Source: G016756615 sp050958605
GTDB taxonomy: Bacteria > Pseudomonadota > Alphaproteobacteria > Rhizobiales > Rhizobiaceae
Assembly: GCF_050958605.1 (NCBI RefSeq)
Contig: NZ_JBJHDO010000005.1
Coordinates: 186,001 to 250,000, forward strand
Reading direction: 5' to 3'
DNA length: 64,000 bases
The notes beneath the pieces are model-generated. The model was not told the DNA's origin. It worked only from the letters and a program-made list of their open reading frames with translations, and made no database searches. Position 1 is the stretch's first letter; each line of letters begins with the position of its first letter. The translations under genes and the position numbers were made by a program. Positions 8,898-15,889 of this stretch are shown piece after piece.

Positions 8898-9600
8898 GAT
8901 AGATTTCCTTTACATGGGGATCGCGAAGCACGTCTTCCGGCAGGCCGGAGGCTGCGACCGCGCCGGCGGCCAGCACGGTGACCTTGTCACTGGTCTGGGT
9001 AACCACACTCATGTCGTGTTCGATGATGATGACGCCGATGCGGCCACGCAGGCGCTCGACGATGAGCCGGATCATCCGGTCCGTCTCAGCAATGCTCATG
9101 CCCGCCGTCGGCTCGTCCAGAAGCAGGAACTTCGGCTTCAGCACCATCGCCATGGCCATTTCCAGAATGCGCTGGTCGCCGTGGGAAAGTGTGTCGACTT
9201 CGCGGTCGGCGAATGCGGCGAGCCCCATCTGCTCCAGCAGTTCGCGCCTTGTTTCGCCATCGGCATCTGCGTCGCGGACAGCCAGCTGCAGATGTTCCGA
9301 TACGGTCATACCCTTGAAAAGGCTGGTGATCTGGAAAGTCCGGGCAAGGCCGAGGCGCGCTCGGCGTTGCGGCGACAGCATCGTGATGTCCCTGCCTTCC
9401 AGCGTCACACGTCCCTTCGTGGGCTTGAATATGCCGCTGACGATGTTCACGAAGGTGGTCTTGCCGGCACCGTTGGGGCCGATTATGGCGCGTATTTCTC
9501 CATGGCCCACATCGAGGGAAACATCGTTCAGGGCGCGGAAGGCCCCGAACGACATGCTGATGCCTTCAACGGCGAATGCAGAATCACTTGCCGGACGCAA
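8875..9600 (-). CDS. livG: Liv-type ABC transporter ATP-binding protein LivG (importer 1)
   Basis: A 241-residue ABC ATPase. Walker A is GPNGAGKTTFVN, the signature region is LSHGDQRILEMAMAM, and Walker B is LLLDEPTAGMS. The HGD form of the signature is usual for LivG. The start is uncertain: the frame opens with a TTG at 9600, four bases after the binding-protein stop, with a GGGGTGAGG stretch just upstream. A later ATG at about 9555 would remove part of the first strand and is less likely. It follows the binding-protein gene directly in the same transcription unit. Confidence 0.9.
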   Translation of the reverse strand: MRPASDSAFAVEGISMSFGAFRALNDVSLDVGHGEIRAIIGPNGAGKTTFVNIVSGIFKPTKGRVTLEGRDITMLSPQRRARLGLARTFQITSLFKGMTVSEHLQLAVRDADADGETRRELLEQMGLAAFADREVDTLSHGDQRILEMAMAMVLKPKFLLLDEPTAGMSIAETDRMIRLIVERLRGRIGVIIIEHDMSVVTQTSDKVTVLAAGAVAASGLPEDVLRDPHVKEIYLGSAANH

Positions 9601-9604
9601 AACC

Positions 9605-10858
9605 TCACCCCTTCGTCAGATCGACTTCGGCGGGATAGATCGTGCTTTCCTTGGGCGCGACCGCATATTTGCTGACGGCGCCGCCTTCGATCTTCAGAAG
9701 GTAGATATCCATGAAAGCCTGATGATCCTGCGGGCGAACCATGACCTCGCCGAGAGGGAAGAGCGGTCCCATGGCGTAGGTCCCGACCGTTTCCGCGTGT
9801 TTGATCAGGGTTGCCGTGTCGTCCCTGACCTTCCATCCGCTCGCCTCGACATTCGCCTTCAGGAAGCCGAGCGATTGGGCAATGCCCATGATCATCGAGG
9901 TTCCGGCCGCCTTGCCGCTGGCGGCATGGATGCCGTTCTCGTCGATCCCGAGCGCCTTGTAGATTTCCGCCATTTCGCTGGAGGAGGAGTCTTTCAAGGC
10001 AACGGGCGCGGTTTCGATGCCGAAGACACCGTCGCCCATCGCGCCGAGTTCACGGTAATCGAAAAGCGAGAAGCTCAAGCCGGCAAGTACGACCTGCTGG
10101 GCGTATCCCGAATTGCGCAGAAGCTGGATTGCCTGAAGCGCGTTGAGCACTGGTATAAAGATGCCGTCCGCCGAACGGTCGATCTGTGCGATGAAGGGCA
10201 GGAGGTCCGGGGCATCGACAGGCAATGCTATTGCCTTGCCCGCGTCCCCGCCGGCGGCAGTCACGCCCTTCTGCCACCAGTCGCGCTCTGATTGGCCCCA
10301 TTTGATGTCGGCAAAGAACGTCGCCCATCGCTTGCCGATCGATTCCACATATTTCTGCGCCGCACCGGCTGCCGTCGCGGCGGAATTTGTCGTCATGCGG
10401 AACTGGTAGGGAACGGCTGCTCCTTTACCGGTCGTCGCTTCCGATGAGCTCATCGTCATGTAGAGCGTGCGGTTCTCGTTGGCTATCGTGTTGCTGGCCA
10501 GTGCGATTGAGGAAATTTCGGAGCCGATGACGAAATCCACCTTTTCCTGAATGAGCAGGTGGCGCAGTTGGTTGACGCCGGTATCGACGTCGGACTTGGT
10601 GTCGACCGTCACCAGCTTGACCGGACGGCCGGCAATACCGCCATTTGCGTTGAGCCAGTCGACCAGACCCGTCGCGGCCTTGTCTCGCCAGAAGCCGGTG
10701 GCGGAATCCCACCCGGTCAGCTCGCACTGATGGCCGATGACGATCGGATCGCCCGAGGTTCCCTGTGCCAGCACCCGCGTCACCGCGGTGGGCAGAAGGC
10801 TTACCGTGGCTGCAGCCGCCGAGCCGAGAAGGATATTGCGTCGAGAGATGCGTTTCAT
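9605..10858 (-). CDS. Liv-type ABC transporter substrate-binding protein (importer 1)
   Basis: A 417-residue periplasmic binding protein of the Leu/Ile/Val/amide family. It has a Tat-type leader (KRISRRNILLG, then a hydrophobic alanine-rich stretch ending near VLAQ, residue 32), so it is probably exported folded. The mature part shows the family pattern of a type I periplasmic fold (DPIVIGHQCELTG, NANGGIAGRPVKLV). It lies between livM and livG, an unusual internal position but seen in HAAT operons. It sets substrate specificity, which cannot be read here; the flanking amide and guanidino enzymes hint at a nitrogenous substrate. Confidence 0.88.
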   Translation of the reverse strand: MKRISRRNILLGSAAAATVSLLPTAVTRVLAQGTSGDPIVIGHQCELTGWDSATGFWRDKAATGLVDWLNANGGIAGRPVKLVTVDTKSDVDTGVNQLRHLLIQEKVDFVIGSEISSIALASNTIANENRTLYMTMSSSEATTGKGAAVPYQFRMTTNSAATAAGAAQKYVESIGKRWATFFADIKWGQSERDWWQKGVTAAGGDAGKAIALPVDAPDLLPFIAQIDRSADGIFIPVLNALQAIQLLRNSGYAQQVVLAGLSFSLFDYRELGAMGDGVFGIETAPVALKDSSSSEMAEIYKALGIDENGIHAASGKAAGTSMIMGIAQSLGFLKANVEASGWKVRDDTATLIKHAETVGTYAMGPLFPLGEVMVRPQDHQAFMDIYLLKIEGGAVSKYAVAPKESTIYPAEVDLTKG

Positions 10859-10874
10859 TTCGTTTCCCCTTTGT

Positions 10875-11822
10875 TTATTGGCTTTGCTGAGAGCGTCGCG
10901 ACCGGCGCAGACCCATGACGCCGCGCGGCATCCACAGCGCCACAGCTATCAGCATCAGGCCGATGATGAGGTCCACCCGCACCGTCCATCGTAGCAGGAC
11001 TTCCGACGCGAGCTGCACCGCAAGCACGCCGATGGGGCCGCCATAGATGGAGGTAACCCCGCCGACCGCCGCCCACAGGATCGACTTGAGCGACATGGAA
11101 AGGCTGACAACCTCGATGGCCACGTGGCGCGAGATCAGTGCGTAAAGGGCGCCGCCGAGTCCCGCTACGCATCCACCCACGGTAAAAACTGCAAGCCGGT
11201 AGCCGGCGGCGTTGTAACCGAGGACCTGCGCGCGCATGGCGTTTTGCTGCACGGCGCGGACAACACGCCATGTCCGCGTGCCGGAAAACAGCCAAAAGCC
11301 GATCAGCAGAGCGGCGAGAACGGCAGACCCCAGAAGCAGCATGCCGATATTTGGGCCGACGGCAAAAGGCACGCCCAGCAGGTGAAAAGCCTGCGCAGGC
11401 ATGGGAAGTCCATCGGTTCCACCCGTATAGGCCACCGCCGCATTGCCCAGCATGGAGCACGTGACGGCGAAGATGATCGTGCCAATGGCCGCGCCGGAAT
11501 GCGACATCTTAAGGAGCAGGGCGCCGAACACGAGGGCGACCAGCGCGCCGGCCGCAACACCGGCTATCATGACAAGCACGATGTTGCCGCCTATCAGCGA
11601 AGTCGCCCAGACGGAGGCATAGGCTCCAGCGCCGAATACGGTGGCTTGCGCAACGCTGGGAATGTTGGCGTAGGAATAGGCAAGCGAGAAGCTGATGGCC
11701 AGGAACATCCAACTTACGCAACGCGCAAGCACGCCGCTCCAGAACTCACCGATCAAGGGCGCGATAGCGCATAGAACGGCGAGGAGGCCCAGCGCCGTGA
11801 CGATGCCGACGCGATCTCTCAT
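10875..11822 (-). CDS. livM: Liv-type ABC transporter permease LivM (importer 1)
   Basis: An inner-membrane permease of about 315 residues with eight or more hydrophobic segments. The LivM signature appears as NAMRAQVLGYNAAGYRLAVFTVGG and SILWAAVGGVTSIYGGPIG. The start at 11822 was chosen because it overlaps the livH stop as ATGA, the usual arrangement. A longer reading from 11888 adds a charged, non-membrane extension lying inside livH. It pairs with LivH to form the channel. Confidence 0.88.
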   Translation of the reverse strand: MRDRVGIVTALGLLAVLCAIAPLIGEFWSGVLARCVSWMFLAISFSLAYSYANIPSVAQATVFGAGAYASVWATSLIGGNIVLVMIAGVAAGALVALVFGALLLKMSHSGAAIGTIIFAVTCSMLGNAAVAYTGGTDGLPMPAQAFHLLGVPFAVGPNIGMLLLGSAVLAALLIGFWLFSGTRTWRVVRAVQQNAMRAQVLGYNAAGYRLAVFTVGGCVAGLGGALYALISRHVAIEVVSLSMSLKSILWAAVGGVTSIYGGPIGVLAVQLASEVLLRWTVRVDLIIGLMLIAVALWMPRGVMGLRRSRRSQQSQ

Positions 11823-12700
11823 GCGCGCCCCCTGAAGATGCCGTTCGGCCGGAAGTAAAGAAAAGGAAGGAACAGCGCGATCGCGCACACTTCCGCATAC
11901 GTGGGCGGCAGGAGCACGGAGAACACGCCCCGCGCCACGCCCATGATGACGGCCGCGGCGACCGCTCCGCCGAGACTGCCGAGCCCGCCGACAACGACCA
12001 CGATGAAGGCAGGTCCGAGGACCGAGAGGCCCATCTGGTAGCCGATCGTCGTCATCGGCGCGACCAGCACGCCGGCCAGTGCGGCGAAGGCTGCCGACAG
12101 CACCACGATGATCAGATAGACGCGCTCGACGGGAACGCCCGAGACCTTGGCCAGTGTCGGTGACTGCGCCACGCAGCGTATCCAGAGGCCGATGGCGGTG
12201 GAGCGCAGGAACAGCCAGAAGGCGACCAGAATGGCGATGGCGAGCATCGCGGCCACCAGCCTGTAGGTCGGATAGTAAATGCCCAAAATCCCGACGGCGC
12301 CGCCGATGGGCGGCGGAACCAGCCCGGGCGAGCCGCCATAAAGGGCAAGCAGAGTGTCGTTGATGACGAAAAGCAGACCGGAGGTCGCGACCAGCCCGAC
12401 CATCATGTCCTGACTGATGGTCGGGCGCAGCACGAACCTGTAGACCGGTATGCTCGCTATGCCGGCCACCAGCGGTGCGGCGAACACGGCCAGCCAGAAG
12501 CTACCAAGCCGGTTCACCGTGTACCAGGCGATCACGGCCCCCACCGCATAGACGGCGCCATGCGCCATGTTGAGCAGGCCCAGCAGGCCGAATATCGCAT
12601 TGAGGCCCAGAGCGATAAGGCCAAGAAACATGGCCCAAACGACGCCGTTGACTATCTGGAAAGCTAGCGTTGGCCAGTCGAGCAAAAAATCCTCCCTCAA
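11819..12700 (-). CDS. livH: Liv-type ABC transporter permease LivH (importer 1)
   Basis: An inner-membrane permease of up to 293 residues with many hydrophobic segments and the LivH hallmark GLNAIFGLLGLLNMAHGAVYAVGA. It is the first gene of the minus-strand unit livH-livM-SBP-livG-livF-dehydrogenases. The start is ambiguous. The TTG at 12700 gives the longest frame, but a strong GGGAGGA lies inside it and stands about five bases before a second TTG at 12685, so the protein may begin five residues later. The candidate operator at 12773-12786 lies upstream. Confidence 0.88.
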   Translation of the reverse strand: MREDFLLDWPTLAFQIVNGVVWAMFLGLIALGLNAIFGLLGLLNMAHGAVYAVGAVIAWYTVNRLGSFWLAVFAAPLVAGIASIPVYRFVLRPTISQDMMVGLVATSGLLFVINDTLLALYGGSPGLVPPPIGGAVGILGIYYPTYRLVAAMLAIAILVAFWLFLRSTAIGLWIRCVAQSPTLAKVSGVPVERVYLIIVVLSAAFAALAGVLVAPMTTIGYQMGLSVLGPAFIVVVVGGLGSLGGAVAAAVIMGVARGVFSVLLPPTYAEVCAIALFLPFLYFRPNGIFRGRA

Positions 12701-12772
12701 ACAATCACGGCACTTTGAGCGTGCTCTGGTTCATGGCGCGAGGTTATGGGCCCGGCACGCGCCTTCACAAGC

Positions 12773-12786
12773 GTGACTGAAGTCAC
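12773..12786. promoter_or_regulatory. Candidate operator, perfect copy 3 of GTGACTGAAGTCAC motif
   Basis: GTGACT-GA-AGTCAC is a perfect inverted repeat with 6-base arms, about 75-90 bases before the livH start. Related sites precede the monooxygenase (1692-1705, 12 of 14 identical) and the ureohydrolase (3052-3065, 11 of 14). The placement suits control of the importer operon by the island's regulator. The identity of the regulator is inference. Confidence 0.45.
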
Positions 12787-13480
12787 TGAGCGGAGGCCGA
12801 ACTGGCCAAACGGCGGATGCGTTGATGTTGTGGAAACAATGCGATGGGCCGCATCATGGCTCTAATGCCCGGTCAGCCGGTCCTTGCATGACGGCGGTCA
12901 TCATTGTCGGGAGTTCCGCCTGGCCCAATGCTTCTTTCCATCGTTGCGGCCATACGGGAGGAGTAGCCGTTATGACAATGCTTCCAGTCACCTCACAAGC
13001 GTGTCGTGCCCATGACATGCGGGAGGACAGGCGTGAGGAGGGTGCGCTTTCGCCGCCTCCTGCGTCCAGAATCCACTTGGACGTCCGGATTCGTTAAGCC
13101 GGCCATGATCTCCCGCGCCATGATCCGAGGTGAGCAGATCGCTCATGATCTGCCTCGGTATCTCGCCCCTCGCATGTCTGAAAATGGCGATACCGGAGTT
13201 GGGATGGCTGTCATCTCCGATCTTTCCCGGAATCCGCCCCTCAGCCTGCCGCAGCAGTGCGCCTCAAGCTGTCATCAAATTTTGCGCGCGATGTTGCGGC
13301 ATATGCGTGGCCTGCAAAAACGGCTTCGTGCGGCTCGCCAGAGTACGGAAGAGACCCCTCGCTCCGGTCTGGATGACGGCTGATTTGCCAATGGCCTCCT
13401 TCGGGGGGCCGCTTGTCCTGCAAATCGGCGTGCCCGAGCCTGAAATTTCGCATAACTCCGGTAGGCATCCGCCGGGTTTT
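12787..13480. other. Gene-free stretch with a long hairpin
   Basis: About 700 bases with no convincing gene on either strand. At 13125-13158 there is a large potential hairpin. GCAGATC (13134-13140) pairs with GATCTGC (13147-13153) around a 6-base loop, and CCGAG (13125-13129) pairs with CTCGG (13154-13158) across a 4-base bulge. There is no T-tract, so it does not look like an intrinsic terminator. The stretch may be decayed sequence linked to the toxin-antitoxin remnant next to it. Confidence 0.4.
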
Positions 13481-13812
13481 CTATTGCTGCGGTGGATCCG
13501 GATCTTCCAGCCAAGCCGGTATATCGCGTTTGGCATGCAGGATGCGCCAGACGTCGATATGTGCGGCCAGTTCGACATAAAAGATCAGGTAGGGAAAGCC
13601 CTTGATGCGCACGTGACGCAGATTGGGGACGCCAAGTTCATAGGCGAAGCGAGGTGAACCGGATGCCGGATAATTGGCAATCTGCGCGTAGGCGTGCTCG
13701 AGCCTCGCGACCAAGTCTAAAGCGACACGGGGCCGGCGTCTTCAAGATAATCGTCGACGGCCTTGTCAACATCGCTGCGTGCTTGCGCGCGCGGAATAAT
13801 AGGCTTCGTCAT
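13481..13812 (-). pseudogene. parE: RelE/ParE-family toxin, frameshifted
   Basis: The start ATG at 13812 overlaps the antitoxin stop as ATGA and encodes MTKPIIPRAQARSDV...YLEDAGP, the usual ParE N-terminus. That frame then runs into a TAG at about 13717-13719. The rest of the toxin (RLEHAYAQIANYPASGSPRF, then KGFPYLIFY, HIDVWRILHAKRDIPAWL) continues in the -1 frame from about 13735 to 13481. One missing base near the CCCCG around 13730 explains it. An undamaged gene would give about 110 residues, the family's normal length. Either the toxin is dead, or this is a sequencing error. ParE-type toxins act on gyrase and RelE-type toxins on ribosomal mRNA. Confidence 0.72.
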
Positions 13813-14039
13813 GCTTTGGCGCGGCTTTGAACACGGTCGCGGAGATTGTCGAAATAGCGGTCGTCAACCGGCTCGATCGGTGGCGATGACGCGCCGTCCA
13901 TGAGCAGGCCGCGCAGCTGTTCGCGGTCCCGGTCACGCCGGATCAACTCGCGAACATACTCGCTGCAGGTGCCGTATCCTCGTTCGGAGACCTGTTGATC
14001 GACGAAATTCTTGAGGTTGTCGGGCAGAGATATATTCAT
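13809..14039 (-). CDS. parD: ParD-family antitoxin
   Basis: A 76-residue protein starting MNISLPDNLKNFVDQQVSE, the ribbon-helix-helix DNA-binding region of ParD antitoxins. A charged C-terminal arm follows (REQLRGLLMDGASSPP), which in the family wraps the toxin. The start at 14039 was chosen because the MNISLP strand is the conserved N-terminus; a longer reading adds a non-conserved leader. Its stop overlaps the toxin start as ATGA. It appears intact while its toxin partner is frameshifted, so it may persist as an orphan antitoxin or autorepressor. Confidence 0.8.
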   Translation of the reverse strand: MNISLPDNLKNFVDQQVSERGYGTCSEYVRELIRRDRDREQLRGLLMDGASSPPIEPVDDRYFDNLRDRVQSRAKA

Positions 14040-14261
14040 GGTGCTCAGGCGAGCAAGATAGGCGCCATAGCAAAAAATGGCAAAAATGAAGCCCCGACAT
14101 CTCATCCCGGCTTCGGCTTGAGCGACGGGTCGTGACCCAACCGCGGTCGGACCCCAGTACGTCCGCGTCCCTCGAAGCGCCTTCAGGCTACCTCAGGAGC
14201 TGCAACCTAGCTATTAAGTCGTGCGATCGAGTATTCACCTTCTCGCTGCAACTGCTTGAAC

Positions 14262-14396
14262 CTTGCCAAGTTCCGCTCCAGTTCGCGGATGGCAGGGCAG
14301 TGCCGTATGGAACCAGTCGATGATATGGGCCGTCGCCTTCGGCTTGGCTCGGGGCAACCGCTTCAGAATTTCAGCGCCGTCCAAGATCACGGTGAC
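14262..14396 (-). pseudogene. Transposase fragment (ISKra4-like DWFH motif)
   Basis: Reading 14396 down to 14262 gives a 45-residue open stretch that begins VTVILDGAEILKRLP and contains HIIDWFHTAL. This resembles the D-G...IxDWFH core of ISKra4-type transposases. The frame is closed by a stop upstream near 14433 and by a stop shortly after 14262, so only a scrap remains. No terminal inverted repeats were recognised. I rely on recalled family motifs, so the family label is tentative. Confidence 0.38.
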
Positions 14397-14660
14397 TTCG
14401 CGAAGCCGCAGTATCCTTCGCGTTGGAGGTCCTCAAGGGCACGATCTCACCAGAGAGAAGTTATCGGTCTCGCAGGTAGACTAATCACGAGGCAATCCGG
14501 TCCCGCGGCGCTGAAAGCCGTCTGGAGGATCGATTACACAATCCGCAGAAGCTGATCATTCAGCCGTGGGAGGACACATCTTCCTCGGTTCAGAAAACTC
14601 TCACGGTCCTCAAAAAAACTCTTGCAAGCGACGAGATTTTGTGAAAACTGATTACCGGAT

Positions 14661-14676
14661 CAGAAATCATTTTCTG
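14661..14676. promoter_or_regulatory. Candidate operator before the acyl-CoA dehydrogenase operon
   Basis: CAGAAA-TCAT-TTTCTG is a perfect inverted repeat with 6-base arms, ending 15 bases before the GTG start at 14692 and just before the ribosome site. The position suits repression by the TetR-type protein at 24470. I found no second copy, so the regulator link is weak. Confidence 0.33.
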
Positions 14677-14691
14677 GCGGAGAGATAAATC

Positions 14692-15873
14692 GTGAATGCG
14701 TTTTGGTCGCCCGCGCAGCAGGCGTTCGCGCAGGAGGTGCGTCGTTTCACGACGGAGAACCTGCATCCGGAAACGCGCCGGCGCGTGCTGGCGGGGCGCC
14801 CCCTTTCGCGCGAGGACCATATGCGCTGGCAGGATGCGCTGGCGCGCAAGGGGTGGATCGCCGGGTTCTGGCCGCGCGAATATGGCGGCTGCGACTGGAC
14901 GCCTGCGGAAAGCTACATCTTCCAGAACGAAACCAGCGCGCTCGGCGCGCCGTGGTTGCTGCCGTTCGGCGTCAATTACGTCGGTCCAGTGATCTATACC
15001 TACGGTTCGCCCGAGCAGAAGGAGGAACACCTGCCGGGCATCGTGTCCAACGAGGTCTTCTGGTGTCAGGGTTATTCCGAGCCGGAAGCGGGCTCCGACC
15101 TCGCCAATCTCAAGACAAAGGCTGTGCGCGACGGCGACGTTTATATCGTCAACGGCTCGAAGATATGGACGAGCTATGCCCATTGGGCCGACTGGATCTT
15201 TGCGCTCGTCCGCACCGATCCGGAAGCCAAGGCGCAGGAAGGCATCTCCTTCATGCTGATCGACTTGCGGTCGCCCGGCATCGCCATCCGGCCGATCGTG
15301 TCGATCGAGGGGGCGCACCATCTCAATCAGGTGTTCTTCGAAGATGTCCGTGTTCCCGTCCGCAACATCGTCGGGGAGGTCAACAAGGGTTGGACATACG
15401 CCAAATACCTGCTCGGCCACGAGCGCGTGCTGTCGGCCGAGATCGGCAAGGCGCGCCGGCTTTTGGAACGGGTGCGAACGCTAGCGGCGGAGGCGGGCCT
15501 TGGGCGCGATACGCGCTTCCGCGACAGGTTCCATCGCTACGAGATCGATATGCTGGCGCTCGAGTGGACGACACTGCGCCTGCTCGACCGGGTCATGAAC
15601 GGGGGGGCGGCAGGCGCGGAAGCCTCGCTGCTGAAGCTGCGGGGCTCCTCCATCATTCAGCAGATCGTCGAGTTCACTGTCGACGTGCTCGGGCCGCGGG
15701 CGCTGCCTTATGACCCCGCCTGGATCGATCACGGCGTCAAAATGCCGGTGCCGGATGGTGCGGAGCATGTCGGCGTCGTCGCGGAGTTCCTGTTCCAGCG
15801 TGCGCCGACCATCTGGGGCGGCTCGAACGAGATCCAGCGAAATATCATCGCAAAGCACGCGCTTGGGCTTTGA
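14692..15873 (+). CDS. Acyl-CoA dehydrogenase, large-type subunit (FadE family)
   Basis: A 393-residue acyl-CoA dehydrogenase forming a 2,3-enoyl-CoA with FAD. Family motifs are WCQGYSEPEAGSDLANL (FAD/substrate loop) and, at the C-terminus, TIWGGSNEIQRNIIAKHALGL. In this last motif Gly replaces the Glu that is the catalytic base in medium-chain enzymes (YEGT). The GTG at 14692 follows GGAGAG by about 7 bases. A second, dissimilar acyl-CoA dehydrogenase begins 16 bases downstream. Adjacent unequal pairs form heterotetramers in bacterial steroid side-chain degradation, and the same arrangement is inferred here. Confidence 0.87.
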   Translation: MNAFWSPAQQAFAQEVRRFTTENLHPETRRRVLAGRPLSREDHMRWQDALARKGWIAGFWPREYGGCDWTPAESYIFQNETSALGAPWLLPFGVNYVGPVIYTYGSPEQKEEHLPGIVSNEVFWCQGYSEPEAGSDLANLKTKAVRDGDVYIVNGSKIWTSYAHWADWIFALVRTDPEAKAQEGISFMLIDLRSPGIAIRPIVSIEGAHHLNQVFFEDVRVPVRNIVGEVNKGWTYAKYLLGHERVLSAEIGKARRLLERVRTLAAEAGLGRDTRFRDRFHRYEIDMLALEWTTLRLLDRVMNGGAAGAEASLLKLRGSSIIQQIVEFTVDVLGPRALPYDPAWIDHGVKMPVPDGAEHVGVVAEFLFQRAPTIWGGSNEIQRNIIAKHALGL

Positions 15874-15889
15874 AGAAAGAGGCGAACGC

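Larger units (their letters stand above)
14040..14691. other. Gene-free stretch with transposase scrap and candidate operator
   Basis: About 650 bases without an intact gene between the antitoxin and the first acyl-CoA dehydrogenase. It contains a transposase-like fragment on the minus strand (14262-14396), an AT-richer segment towards the right end, and the inverted repeat at 14661-14676. The AT-richer end probably holds the promoter of the acyl-CoA operon. Confidence 0.5.

Noticed and set aside
8978..10291. Plus-strand frame of about 437 codons across livG and the binding-protein gene
   Set aside because: It crosses two well-supported minus-strand genes and has Arg/Ser-rich composition without any motif.
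13481..13714. The 77-codon toxin frame read as a complete small toxin
   Set aside because: The conserved ParE N-terminus is present just upstream in another frame, next to the ATGA overlap with the antitoxin, so the short frame is the tail of a broken gene.
15710..15889. Longer N-terminus for the second acyl-CoA dehydrogenase
   Set aside because: It overlaps the upstream dehydrogenase in another frame and is Ser/Arg-rich. The GTG at 15890 gives the normal helix start.
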